DNA of 64,000 nucleotides from Endozoicomonas sp. SCSIO W0465. Its GTDB lineage: Bacteria; Pseudomonadota; Gammaproteobacteria; Pseudomonadales; Endozoicomonadaceae. The stretch's first letter is position 1; the number at the start of each line of letters is the position of its first letter. The stretch covers positions 7,156,702 through 7,220,701 of the forward strand of contig NZ_CP092417.1 of assembly GCF_023716865.1 (NCBI RefSeq). The letters run 5' to 3'. Below the pieces are notes generated by a model, which ran no database searches, was not told the origin of the DNA, and saw only the letters and a program-made list of their open reading frames with translations. Both the position numbers and the translations under genes were made by a program. Of this stretch, positions 1 to 10,000 are shown piece by piece.

Positions 1-575
1 ATTCCATCTATGGAAAAGCTGCTGAAGTCAATAACATTCTGAAATGCTTCAAAGCCTTCCTTCATGTAATGAATACCAAGAAAGAGAAAGCCAATACCCA
101 GTAATATATACCCTAAGCCATTGCGTTTTTTCTCCTGCTGAGCCCTCAAAATCAAACCAAACACAAGTAATGGCATTGCATAAGAGATCAACTTTATCTT
201 CATACCATACAAGGCAACTAACCATGCACCAACAGTGCTGCCAAGATTGGCACCAAAAATAATGCCAACACCTGCTGTCAGGCCAATCAAGCCGGCACTG
301 AGAAATGAAATAACAATGACTGAAACCAGTGAGCTGGACTGCAGGACAGCTGTAGTCGTGATACCAAATGTCAGGCTTTTCCAAAGACTGTCGGTTGTTT
401 TTTTAAGGAACGCCTCAAGCAACCCACCCGTAAAGACCTTAAACCCCTTTTCAAGATAAACCATACCCAGAAGAAAAATAACCACACCAGCCGTGATCAC
501 CTGAAACTCTGAGCTAATCCAAAAGCCATAAGTCAACAGCAACAGTGCTGTTGGTAGAAAAACGCGTCCAAGCAT
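1..575 (-). CDS. Na/Pi cotransporter family protein (3' part cut by window edge)
   Basis: Reading from 575 down to base 1 gives about 191 residues of a very hydrophobic protein with no stop before the window edge. It carries the QSSS motif (TTTAVLQSSSLVSVIVISF) and a GANLGSTVGAW segment, both hallmarks of the NptA/NaPi-II sodium-phosphate symporter family in the inner membrane. Bacterial members usually add a second QSSS repeat and a PhoU-like tail, which would lie beyond the window. The ATG at 575 has an in-frame TGA three codons upstream, which fixes the start, although no clear Shine-Dalgarno site is seen. A DUF47/PhoU-like gene lies 1 kb away, which fits a phosphate theme, but the two are not adjacent. 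Confidence 0.85.
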   Translation of the reverse strand, partial: MLGRVFLPTALLLLTYGFWISSEFQVITAGVVIFLLGMVYLEKGFKVFTGGLLEAFLKKTTDSLWKSLTFGITTTAVLQSSSLVSVIVISFLSAGLIGLTAGVGIIFGANLGSTVGAWLVALYGMKIKLISYAMPLLVFGLILRAQQEKKRNGLGYILLGIGFLFLGIHYMKEGFEAFQNVIDFSSFSIDG

Positions 576-1064
576 AATCAGTCACTAAATTATCTTGATG
601 GCCAACCGATACCCCCCCTTCCAAACAACCATGCCAAACAACCATGAGAGGAGAACACTGGGTTATAGCTTTTGTTATCGACGGGTAAACAGTTTCCCTC
701 CAACGCAGCTGATCTTAATAATCATTGAAAAAATAAAACTGCACCGTTCTGGCTGAAAAACGACTGGGTGAAAACAATGGCTCAGTCAACGATTGCAAAA
801 ATGTATAAAAACGAAAACCGTATTTTAGAATGGTCAAACTCTCCATTTTCTTGCCAATCAAACAAAATACATTACTTTTATTCATATTGAACGAGTAATA
901 AGCAGAAAGCCTTCTGTGAGTTACCCCATACCTGCACAAATAACAGGTAACCGTTCCAGTCTTACATAACAGATATTTGTCGACTTTCTTAATGTCATGC
1001 ACCGTGTTGATACACTATAGCCAGTCTCATGCGGTCAAAGGCTCCGTTAGATTGAGGGTAAACA
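576..1064. other. intergenic region between the transporter and the H-NS-like gene
   Basis: About 490 bases without a convincing gene. It must hold the promoters of the two divergent neighbours. A 95-codon minus-strand reading frame (715-1002) has no family resemblance and no good ribosome binding site. No terminator or repeat is evident. Confidence 0.5.
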
Positions 1065-1487
1065 ATGAAACTACTGGATGAGTTACATCATCGGCTGGGT
1101 AGCAAATCCCGGATTCGCTCACTGTTCAAAGATGTCAGTGTTCAGGAGCTTGAAAAGATTCTGGGTCGCCTGAAAGAGGTGCATAAGGAAAAATTGCAGT
1201 CCAGAGTAAAAGAGGATGCAAAAAGACAGAAAAAAATGAACGATATTGCCGCTATTCACAAAGAAATGGCTGAACTGGGTATTACGCTCTCGGATCTGGA
1301 CAACATTAACGACTCAGGGAAAACGGGAAAACGTCGTCGAACGGCCATAAAGCATACCTTCCAATATGAGAATTCAGCTGGAAAAACCGTGCACTGGGAG
1401 GGTTCAACGACTGGAAGACTTCCAAAAGACTTCCAGGAGTACCTGGAAAGAACACAGAAAAAGCGGGTTGAATGTATTATTAAATAG
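1065..1487 (+). CDS. H-NS family nucleoid-associated protein
   Basis: 140 residues. The N-terminal half is charged and predicted coiled coil (residues about 20-80, rich in K, E, L), as in the H-NS oligomerisation domain. The C-terminal segment, residues about 98-125, runs YENSAGKTVHWEG followed by TTGRLPKDF, which matches the H-NS DNA-binding pattern Y.D..G....W.G.GR.P. In H-NS the QGR loop enters the AT-rich minor groove; here it reads TTGR, a variant that keeps the G-R pair. The product probably binds curved AT-rich DNA and silences foreign genes, of which this window has many. The ATG lies 8 bases after a GAGGG-type site. Single gene, divergent from the transporter. Confidence 0.8.
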   Translation: MKLLDELHHRLGSKSRIRSLFKDVSVQELEKILGRLKEVHKEKLQSRVKEDAKRQKKMNDIAAIHKEMAELGITLSDLDNINDSGKTGKRRRTAIKHTFQYENSAGKTVHWEGSTTGRLPKDFQEYLERTQKKRVECIIK

Positions 1488-1539
1488 ATACACACAGGAT
1501 TTATCGAAAATCCTCTGCTCATATACTGGCTTATGTGAG

Positions 1540-2205
1540 TTATAGCTGGTGCATGTGGATGACCATTGAGCGAATCCAGAGCGTCAGGTCATCCATATCT
1601 TCAAGAGACAGTAGTAAGAGAGCCATATCGAGAGGGTCCAATTCTCCTTCAGATTGAAAAACTTCACCTTTGAAGGCTGAAATAATCTCTTGTAGCTCAT
1701 CCACAGCAATCGTTACTTCCTGATTTACCTCCAGCAAAGCCTGGGACCGTTGTTTTCTGAAAACCACCATGCCCAAACCATCCTGTTTTGAAACGCCATA
1801 CCGCAGACTATTCACAACGCTGGCAAAGTGCTGATTAAGTCGCTCTTCAGAACACTGCAAATCTCCGGTAAGTTTAGGCGTTCTATAAGTTAATCGCTCA
1901 GCCAGTCGGCAGATCAGGTGCGCCAGGTTATTCTGAGTCTGTAAGAGAGAAAGTACCAGCCCTCTGGGCTGGGCAGTCAACGTTGGCTGGTTTAATCTGG
2001 CCAGAATTTCCTGCCCCAGTTTTTCAACGGCCGGTGGGAAATCAACAAGCCACTTCGCCCTTTTATGCCATTGTTGATCGGTGGTTAAACGGCTCTGCAA
2101 CTGTCTGCTTAATAAAACCAGGGCATCTAAAACCACCTGTCGATGCTGGCTTAAAGGCTTATAAACAGAGCCGGAAAAAAGGCTGGTAAACGTCGTAAGA
2201 TCCAT
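1540..2205 (-). CDS. DUF47/PhoU-like family protein (TIGR00153-like)
   Basis: 221 residues, almost entirely helical. The N-terminus (SLFSGSVYKPLSQHRQVV) lines up with the typical DUF47 start, which reads roughly LFAKSPIKPLQEHM. The middle segment QTQNNLAHLICRLAERLTYR matches the second conserved helix where the family has Q.D.IA..A. The C-terminus ends with an acidic D/E-rich helix pair, as in PhoU-like bundles. Family members usually sit next to PitA-type or Na/Pi phosphate transporters and are thought to modulate them. The partial Na/Pi transporter 1 kb away is a possible partner. Assignment is by eye, so alignment should be checked. Confidence 0.6.
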   Translation of the reverse strand: MDLTTFTSLFSGSVYKPLSQHRQVVLDALVLLSRQLQSRLTTDQQWHKRAKWLVDFPPAVEKLGQEILARLNQPTLTAQPRGLVLSLLQTQNNLAHLICRLAERLTYRTPKLTGDLQCSEERLNQHFASVVNSLRYGVSKQDGLGMVVFRKQRSQALLEVNQEVTIAVDELQEIISAFKGEVFQSEGELDPLDMALLLLSLEDMDDLTLWIRSMVIHMHQL

Positions 2206-2236
2206 ATCGATCTTATCGACTCAGAATATCACCTGA

Positions 2237-3756
2237 TTAGGGCAAATTACGAACCAGCAATGAATGCGTATTTGGTAAAACACCTTCAGGTTTTGGTATT
2301 TTGACAAAATGGCCCGACCCGGGTGCCACATCAATACGCTCACCACGGCGATTTTCCAAATGCTCCAGAGTGAAAACATAGTTGCCTTTTGGGGTCATCA
2401 GCTCCATGGTATCTCCCAGCTCAAAGCGGTTTTTGACCTCAACCGTTAGCTGTTGATCGTCAAATTCAACGATTTCACCAACAAACTGCTGCTTACTTTC
2501 ACGGGAGTTACCGGTTTCATAATTCTGGTGGCTCTTTTCGTATTGCAGACTGCTGATTTCATAAATCAGGCTGGAATCCTCCTGTGGCAGGGCTTGGCAA
2601 TATTTAGCCAGCAGTTTCCTGAAGGCATTGTATATCAAGGCCTTTGGCCAATTTTCATTGCAGAGCAGTCTGTAACCCGAAAAGAGCCATTCTGGTATTC
2701 ATCATGAACATGGCGACGATAAAAGCCTTCGGTATAACCTCTGTTTGCCAGGTTCTCCAGAGCGTCCATCATGCCCATATCAAAAGGCATACCCGCTACA
2801 GCATCATCAATGGCCTGGCGATATACCTGAGCGGTTCTGCCAACATAATAAAAAGACTTGGTACGTCCTTCGATCTTGAGGGAGTGGATACCCATCTCAG
2901 TAAAACGACGAACATGCTGGACTGCCCTGAGATCCTTGGAATTCATGATATAAGTACCATGCTCATCTTCAAAAGCCGGCATATATTGATCCGGACGCCC
3001 CTTTTCCTGTAGCAGGAAAATAGTGTCGGATGTTTCACCAGCACCCAGGGTTGGTGTAACCACCCCAGAAACAGCCTCAGGACTGCCAATACCTGATCCA
3101 CCTCTCAGTGGGATAACATCACCACTGTCGGTCTCTTTAGCCTCATGGGCCTGATACTGCCAGCGGCAGGCATTGGTGCAGGTTCCCTGATTTGGATCTC
3201 TTTTGTTGATATAACCCGAGAGCAGACAGCGCCCCGAGTAAGCAATACAGAGAGAACCGTGAACAAAGACCTCAATCTCCGTATCAGGGCACTCTTCCCT
3301 GATCTCCTGAATCTCCTCCAGAGACAGCTCGCGGGACAGAATAATCCGCTCAACACCCTGCCTGGCCCAGAATTTAACCGTTGCAAAGTTAACAGCGTTG
3401 GCCTGAACAGAGAGGTGGACTGGCATATCCGGCCAGGTTTCGCGCACCATCATGATCAGTCCGGGATCGGACATGATCAGAGCATCAGGTCTCATGGCAA
3501 TAACCGGCTCCATATCACGGAGATAGGTTTTCACTTTACTGTTATGAGGCGCAATATTACTGGCCAGATAAAGCTTTTTGCCCAGAGCATGAGCCTCATC
3601 AATCCCTTTTTGCAGATTGTCCAGTTTAAAGTCGTTATTGCGAACTCTCAGACTGTAGCGGGGCTGGCCAGCGTAAACAGCGTCTGCACCATAGGCAAAA
3701 GCAAAGTGCATATTTTTCAGTGTTCCCGCTGGCGAAAGGAGTTCCGGTTTCATCAT
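2237..3756 (-). pseudogene. trhP: tRNA 5-hydroxylation protein TrhP (YegQ, U32 peptidase family), disrupted by a MITE
   Basis: The N-terminal part (3756 down to about 2692) begins MKPELLSPAGTLKNMHFAF and carries the U32 signature region EVFVHGSLCIAYSGRC and the cysteines of GTCTNACRW. It runs into alien sequence after residues HVHDEYQN and stops at 2635. The C-terminal part resumes in another frame at about 2524 (NYETGNSRESKQQFVGEI). The 167-bp interruption is a 159-bp element plus its 8-bp target duplication, so it also shifts the frame. TrhP makes ho5U34 in tRNA using prephenate. TrhO can serve as an alternative route, so loss may be tolerated. The truncated 373-residue protein could still be made, but it lacks the C-terminal beta domain. 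Confidence 0.9.
2530..2688. mobile_element. 159-bp MITE with IS1595-type ends inserted in trhP
   Basis: The element has perfect 11-bp inverted ends GGCTCTTTTCG and CGAAAAGAGCC. It is flanked by an exact 8-bp duplication ATTCTGGT at 2522-2529 and 2689-2696. No coding capacity is seen. About 12 bases further in, both ends share the motif GACTGCT with the termini of the IS1595-family element at 13212-14243. That element also makes an 8-bp duplication, so it, or a relative, is the likely source of the transposase. Confidence 0.92.
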
Positions 3757-4059
3757 GACCTACAGCTAATATTCTTGAATGGCCCGCATTATAACAATGC
3801 AGGCAACAAGCAAGAAATATAGGTAAAGACATATTATATTGCTGTGAATAGTGGGAGTGCTCGTATTGAATTGTCCAAATTCAAAGCTCCCTGGATGGAA
3901 TATGTCTGATGAACACTTTTAATTATCCAACGTATAAATCTGATGGCTCTATTTTGATTACGAACTGCTCTACAGTGAAAACTGACTGTAGGTCACGAAA
4001 AACAAGGATTGAGCAACATTACCGGACAATATGCTGACAACCTTTGTAGATAAAGGGCT

Positions 4060-4593
4060 TCAGCAATGTTCAACCCAGTAGCAGTCTGAAATCCTACAAG
4101 AGCCAATCTGATTATACGCAGGAGGAGCCTCTGTAGCCTCCGAATAGGATGGCGGTGGTACATCGGGGAATACCCCCTCAAACTCTGGAAGGACTCGTTC
4201 AAGAGATTGTAATCCACTGTCACTGAGAAAAAATTCGCTCTCAAGATCGCTATCCACAGTTTGATAAAAAGACTTTTCACCAGGTTGAGACGTCACGGGA
4301 GCATTATTCTGACTGACAGTACCAGGAGCCGAATCTGAGTCAGGGGCAAGAGTTATTCTACGATCGACTAAATCGCAACAAGAAACAAGGCCTATAATGC
4401 CTAAACTGATCAGACAACCGGCCCCAGCCCCTGCACCGATTGACCATAAACTAGGTGTGGAACCGGAATTAACACTAACACATGCTGGAGCAGCGCCTCC
4501 AGTAAGCGACGAACAACAAACCACGGTAACGCAGTCAGCCGTTGGATTAAAAAGTTGCCGAGTAGAAGCCGCACAATTTGTTAATGAATTCAT
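4060..4593 (-). CDS. membrane protein with two PPxY motifs, possible host-directed effector
   Basis: 177 residues, no recognised family. Residues 1-48 are rich in Cys, Ser and Thr with no Sec signal. Residues about 49-73 form one membrane span made of small residues (SIGAGAGAGCLISLGIIGLV). The tail is acidic, then proline-rich, with PPSY at 147-150 and PPAY at 157-160 in the context PPPSYSEATEAPPAYNQ. PPxY motifs bind WW domains of NEDD4-type ubiquitin ligases in animals and are rare as tandem pairs in bacteria. A strong AAGGGAG ribosome site precedes the ATG. It is divergent from an ADP-ribosylglycohydrolase. A role in the host is inference from the motifs only; a bacterial envelope protein with chance motifs remains possible. 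Confidence 0.6.
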   Translation of the reverse strand: MNSLTNCAASTRQLFNPTADCVTVVCCSSLTGGAAPACVSVNSGSTPSLWSIGAGAGAGCLISLGIIGLVSCCDLVDRRITLAPDSDSAPGTVSQNNAPVTSQPGEKSFYQTVDSDLESEFFLSDSGLQSLERVLPEFEGVFPDVPPPSYSEATEAPPAYNQIGSCRISDCYWVEHC

Positions 4594-4958
4594 TATATTT
4601 CTCCCTTCTTAATATTCTTCATTTTTTAATTTGTATCTATTCGACCAGGTAATTTTAAAAGAGTTCCTTACAAATTCTCATAACTGGTAGGGGATCGGGG
4701 TCATGAGCAGTGGTAACCTGGATTTTCGGACAACCCTCATAGTAAATTTCCATACTGTTCAGGCCAAACTCCTCCAATGGTCATTCAAGGGTCAGATCAG
4801 CCAAGAAAGCTCCTTACCCGGATCTTGCCAGCCAGCTCATGTTTAGCAGATGGAATAGGTATTAATAAGAACCATGAAAATCAGGCGTATTAATAGAGGA
4901 TTGTGCTACAACTTCTGGTGGTCTGGCCTAAAGAGACCACAACGAAGAGGATCAACAA
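4594..4958. other. divergent promoter region
   Basis: 365 bases between the PPxY gene and the ADP-ribosylglycohydrolase gene. It is AT-rich and holds both start regions, including the AAGGGAG site for the minus-strand gene and GAGG for the plus-strand gene. No gene or clear repeat is seen in it. Confidence 0.5.
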
Positions 4959-5897
4959 ATGCACGAACCAAAACAAAGGGCTTTTGAAGCGGTAATGGGT
5001 GCTTTAGTGGGAGATGCAGCAGCCCTCGGATTTCACTGGCTATATGATCAAGAGTTAATTCAGCAGTTCGGTGGTGAACGACCAGAGTTTCATACTCCGA
5101 ATCGCGAAGAGTACCAGGACAAAGGTTATTTTGCCCACACTGGCAAAAGAGTGGGAGAGTATTCCCATTACGGCGCACAAATGCTCGCCATGGAAGAGGC
5201 CATCAGGATTAGCGACGGCTATGAAGAATTGGCTTACATTGAGTCTTTCCAGCGCTGGTTTGATTTTGGTGGCTGCTGGCAGGGATACACCGACCATCCC
5301 ACTCGACAAACCCTGCTTAACCTTCATTACCGCAAGCAACACGAAGAACCACTGACCGCCTGTGGCGCAGATGATACCCAGAATCCGGCACTGTCAAAAC
5401 TGCCGCCACTGGTAGCCAGGCACAGTGAAGAGGCTGATTTTATGGAGAAGGTCGAGTCAGCAGTGCGGATTACTAACAATAACGATACGGCAGTAGCATA
5501 CGCCAGGGCCATCGCCCTGATGCTGAAAAGTGCCATTGCCGGACATTCTCCCCGCGTATGCGTGGAGCATGCCAAAGGCGGGGATTCGACTATTAACCAT
5601 GCCATTGAAAAAGCGGAATCCATGCAGGACCAGTCATCAAGATCCGTAGCAGCCGAGGTGGGCATGCATTGCGGGCTTGATGCCTCTTTTGTGGTGGTTA
5701 CCCATCTGCTGCTCACCATGAAAAGCTATCAACAGGCCATCAGGGAAAATATTCAATGCGGTGGTGACAGCTGTGGGCGGGCTGTGCCTCTGGGTGCTAT
5801 TCTGGCTGCCTGTTTTTTTGGCAGTGACAACGCAATACCCGGTCAGTGGATTGCAAGAACGGTGTTTCCGGATACCATGCTGAACAGCGGATATTGA
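4959..5897 (+). CDS. ADP-ribosylglycohydrolase family protein
   Basis: 312 residues. The start region AFEAVMGALVGDAAALGFHW matches the family N-terminus GA..GDA.G, where the Asp helps bind Mg2+. The C-terminal motif GGDSCGRAVPLGAILAA corresponds to the GGDTD...GA segment that completes the binuclear metal site. In this subgroup, as in the J1-crystallin-like branch, the second acidic residue is replaced (GGDSC). The enzyme class removes ADP-ribose from arginine or serine residues, or hydrolyses related ADP-ribose compounds. The target is unknown. The ATG follows AAGAGGATCAACAA, a good ribosome site. Its divergent neighbour is the PPxY protein, so a role in symbiosis is possible but unproven. 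Confidence 0.85.
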   Translation: MHEPKQRAFEAVMGALVGDAAALGFHWLYDQELIQQFGGERPEFHTPNREEYQDKGYFAHTGKRVGEYSHYGAQMLAMEEAIRISDGYEELAYIESFQRWFDFGGCWQGYTDHPTRQTLLNLHYRKQHEEPLTACGADDTQNPALSKLPPLVARHSEEADFMEKVESAVRITNNNDTAVAYARAIALMLKSAIAGHSPRVCVEHAKGGDSTINHAIEKAESMQDQSSRSVAAEVGMHCGLDASFVVVTHLLLTMKSYQQAIRENIQCGGDSCGRAVPLGAILAACFFGSDNAIPGQWIARTVFPDTMLNSGY

Positions 5898-6138
5898 GGA
5901 CTATTTGAACATCATTTTTCATAAGAAAAATAATTTGTTGCATTGATCAATGGTTTCCAGAGTCTGGTACTTTTTTGAAGTCAAACGGTGCAAAGCAGTA
6001 AAAAAAGGAAGGTTGGATACTCGGGATATTGAAAGCCCCGGCCGTCATGCAGACTTTAGCAAGTATGAGGAGGGAAAGATTGTCCGTATCATCGTTTCAA
6101 AAAACTGTTGATACGGACCAGAGCAAAGCAAACAAGAC

Positions 6139-6306
6139 TTACTTGATCTTGTATTCTTTATACTCAACGTGCTTGCGAACCACTGGATCATACTTCTTGA
6201 ACACCAGCTTGTCAGGCGTATTACGCTTGTTCTTGGTGGTGGTGTAGTAGTGACCAGTACCTGCGCTGGAAACCAGCTTGATTTTCTCACGAATACCTTT
6301 AGCCAT
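6139..6306 (-). CDS. rpmG: 50S ribosomal protein L33
   Basis: 55 residues (MAKGIREKIKLVSSAGTG..., ending YKEYKIK). The whole sequence fits bacterial L33 of the cysteine-free type, which does not bind zinc. It sits near the E site of the large subunit. It lies 57 bases downstream of rpmB on the same strand, the usual rpmB-rpmG operon. A shadow frame overlaps it on the same strand and is not a gene. Confidence 0.96.
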   Translation of the reverse strand: MAKGIREKIKLVSSAGTGHYYTTTKNKRNTPDKLVFKKYDPVVRKHVEYKEYKIK

Positions 6307-6363
6307 GATTTATGCTCCTGCTAACTTGGCTGTCTCGACTTAATTCGACTTAATTCATTCGAC

Positions 6364-6600
6364 TTAAAAAGTTTGACCACTGGCACGCAGATCGGCCAGA
6401 ACAGCATCGATGCCTTTCTTGTCGATGATACGCATGCCTTTTGCAGAAACACGCAGGCGCACAAAGCGCTTTTCACTTTCAACCCAGAAACGCTTGTGGT
6501 GCAGGTTAGGCACGAAGCGACGACGGGTTTTGTTCTGAGCGTGGGAAACATTATTCCCGGTAACCGGGCGCTTGCCGGTAACCTGACAAACCTTGGACAT
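6364..6600 (-). CDS. rpmB: 50S ribosomal protein L28
   Basis: 78 residues, starting MSKVCQVTGKRPVTGNNVSH and containing HKRFWVESEKRFVRLRVSAKGMR, the conserved L28 core. Length and sequence are typical for gammaproteobacteria. It is the first gene of the rpmB-rpmG pair. Its promoter must lie in 6601-6900, where only a doubtful plus-strand reading frame is present. Confidence 0.97.
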   Translation of the reverse strand: MSKVCQVTGKRPVTGNNVSHAQNKTRRRFVPNLHHKRFWVESEKRFVRLRVSAKGMRIIDKKGIDAVLADLRASGQTF

Positions 6601-7020
6601 GTGGATGGCCTCTCAAACCGTCTGTTAAACCAAAATCACCAGCCATGAGGCCGGAAAACTTAACTGAATTCCAGTGTCTGCTTCGGGCAGATCTGCCCAT
6701 GGTTACAGAGTCAAGAGACCTTCAAGACTCATCAGCAGCTACCCTCATACAAAGATCGGGCTTTATACCAGAATCAGACCTCTCTTGCAAATTCCGTGAG
6801 GGCTACGGATTATGCTTAGCCCCTGACAAAATCAGCAATCGCAAGGCATTTGAGTGGTTTCTCGGCTATCTTGACGAGAAGGTTATTAACCCATTGTTAA
6901 TGCAACCAGACACTTTTTAACAGGCTCTTTATAAAGGGCTCTTAGCCAAAAAGAGCAAAATTGATTTTATACAGAGGTTTTGATTGGTGTCACCCAAAAG
7001 CTGTCTTACCGAGGAATACC
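6601..7020. other. divergent promoter region of rpmBG and the glutamate dehydrogenase gene
   Basis: 420 bases. A 91-codon plus-strand frame (6645-6920) has no ribosome site and no family resemblance, so I do not call it. A GAGGAATACC ribosome site directly precedes the dehydrogenase ATG at 7021. Confidence 0.5.
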
Positions 7021-10000
7021 ATGAACCGCTTTAAAGATTTTCGGGCTGTCATCGTTAATCAGGTTCAAGCGCTTCTGGCAAAGCGCATGTCAAACAAAGA
7101 ATGTGAACAAATACAGTCGCTTGCTGATGCCTATTTTCGTGGAATTGCCAGCAAGGACCTTACTCGTATCAGTACAGACGATGGCTATGGCGCATTACTC
7201 TGTCTGTGGCAGTTTCTACAGACAAGGCAACCGGAAGAAATCAAGATCCGCGTTTATAACCCTGATCCCGAAACTCACCACTGGCACTCCACACACAGCA
7301 TTATTGAAATCATCACGGATGATATGCCATTTCTGGTGTCTTCGGTGTTGATGGAACTTGATCGCCAGAAAATAAAAGTTTACACCCTTAATCACCCTAC
7401 CCTGCGATCAGAAAGGGACAGTGCTGGCCACCTGCAATCAATCAGCACTCACCGGGCAGAGATTACCGAAGCGGTCATTCGGATTGAAATAGACCAGCAA
7501 CCGGAACATCTCGATTTAGAGAAACTCGCTGCAGGTATCCGGAATATCATTGAGGATGTTCACAAAGTTGTTTCTGACTGGGAGGCAATGCAAGCCAGGC
7601 TGGGTGACGCTATTCAATGGTGTCAAGCTCACCCTGCGCCATTACCGGATGTCGAATGGCAAGAAGCACTTGCTTTTCTAAACTGGCTGAGAAAAGACAA
7701 TTTTCTTTTCATCGGCTTTCGCTATTATGAGATCATCCAGGAGCCAAATAAATTAAGACTGCGCGCCAACAGCAAAAGCGGTCTGGGGACTTTTCGGGAA
7801 GGTCCCCGTGATCATCCGGTAGAGCAAGAACTTTCACCCTATATTGCCTCACAAATTCAGACACCACAGTTACTGGTTATTACCAAATCCATCAGCCGTT
7901 CAACGGTACATCGACCGGCTCATCTGGACTATATCGGGATAAAGCAATTCAGCGATTCAGGTGTCGTGACTGGGGAATGGCGTTTTTTCGGACTGTTTTC
8001 ATCGACAGCCTACAACGTTCCACTGGATGAAATTCCGCTCATACGAAAAAAAGTGGCAAAACTTCTAAAAAACAACAGCTGCCCGGTAAACAGTCATCGG
8101 GGTAACGCCCTGCGCCATATCATTCATAACTACCCAAGGGACGAACTCCTGCAAGCAAGTTTTGAACAACTTAAGGCCGTTATTAACGGGATACTTGACT
8201 GCCATGAATTACGGCAATTGAAAGCATTCCTCCGTCCCGATACCTATGACCGCTTTATTACTGTGCTGGTTTATGTACCCAGAGATAATTTTAATACGGA
8301 ACTTCGCTTGCAGATGCAACAAATCCTGCTCAGTGAATTGAGTGGTAACAGTATCGACGTCAATGTCCAGCTATCTGAAAACCCAATGGCACAATTGCAA
8401 TTTACTGTGCATTGTCGTCATGCCAATCAGCAGACTATCGATGTTGAGCGGTTGGAAGCCATGATTCAGGAAGCGATGCTGAGCTGGACAGATCACTTGC
8501 AACAAGCGTTAAAAGAGGCGTTTGGGGAGGCTTCAGGTAACAAGATGGCACAGTGTTACCTGCAGGCATTTCCCGCCGCATACCGGGAAGATGTTACCCC
8601 GCGCCAGGCAGTGGCAGACATTCAACGCCTGGAATCTTTAAAAAACAGCCATCAGATAAGAACCAGTCTGTACCGTCCGGTTACCGACCATTACCAATGG
8701 CATTTTCGTACTATTGGTAAAGGACCTCTTCTTGCACTCTCGGATGTGCTTCCCATTCTTGAGAAAATGGGCGTCAGGGTCGGCAGTGCCAGACCTTACG
8801 CTATCAGTCCCTACCGTCAGGAAAGTGCCTGGGTGCTTGATTTCAGAATTGAACCTGATCGCCCTGATAACGCCCTGACGACCAATATCAACTCACCGGC
8901 AGTTGAAAGTTACTCCAACCTTGAAGATACTCATCTGCGAGATCAGTTCCAGGAAGTGTTCATTCGTACCTGGAAGGGAGAAATGGAAAATGACGGGTTC
9001 AACGGACTGGTGGTTTCAGCAGGCTTGAACTGGGAGCAGGTTGTGCTCATCAGGGCTCTGTCCAAATACCTGATGCAACTTCAAGTACCTTTCAGCCAAA
9101 GCTATATGCAGAAAGTACTGAACAACAACCCGCCTGTGGTTGGTGAAATCGTTGACCTGTTCAGCACGCATTTTTACCCCGATTTTCGTGGCGATCGTCG
9201 TGCAATAGCCAACGCCTGCTCTGAAAGGATTTACCAACTGCTGGATAGCGTTGACAACCTTGATGAAGATCGGATCCTGCGTCACTTCCTCAGCGTCGTT
9301 GAGGCCATGGTGAGAACCAATGCCTATCAGAAACAGAGCCAGGGTGAGCCAAAAGGCTATTTGTCGTTCAAGCTGCAACCCGAAAAGATTCCAGCATCAC
9401 CGCAACCAAGGCCAATGTTTGAGATATTTGTCTACTCTCCACGTTTTGAAGGCATTCATATGCGCTGTGGGAAGATTGCCAGGGGAGGGTTAAGGTGGTC
9501 AGACCGGATGGAAGATTTCCGTACCGAAATTCTGGGACTGGTCAAGGCCCAGAGGATAAAAAATGCCATCATCGTTCCTCACGGGGCAAAAGGCGGCTTT
9601 GTCACCAAAAAATCTCCCGGTCAATGGCTCCAGGGAGGAAATCCTGGCGGAAGGTATTTCATGCTATCGCGCTTTTATCTCCGGGCTTCTGGACCTTACC
9701 GATAACCTTCAGGGCGGAAACATAATCCCTCCTGAAGACGTCATACGCTACGATGATGATGACCCTTACCTTGTGGTTGCAGCGGACAAAGGCACCGCCA
9801 GCTTTTCCGATATCGCCAACGAGGTAGCAGCATCCTATGGGTTCTGGCTGGGAGATGCTTTTGCCTCTGGAGGCAGTCAGGGCTATGACCATAAAAAAAT
9901 GGGTATCACTGCCCGAGGTGCCTGGGAGTCGGTAAAAAGGATTTTCAAAGAGCGTGAAATCGATACCCAGACTCAGGATTTTACCGTCATCGGTATTGGC

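Noticed and set aside
715..1002. 95-codon minus-strand frame
   Set aside because: Composition unlike a real protein and no ribosome site; more likely promoter DNA.
6645..6920. 91-codon plus-strand frame between rpmB and the dehydrogenase
   Set aside because: No ribosome site, no family resemblance, and it covers the expected rpmB promoter.
9595..9625. Programmed frameshifting in the glutamate dehydrogenase
   Set aside because: The needed shift is +1 at a run of A with no stop codon or stimulatory structure nearby, and the family does not use it; a mutation or read error is simpler.
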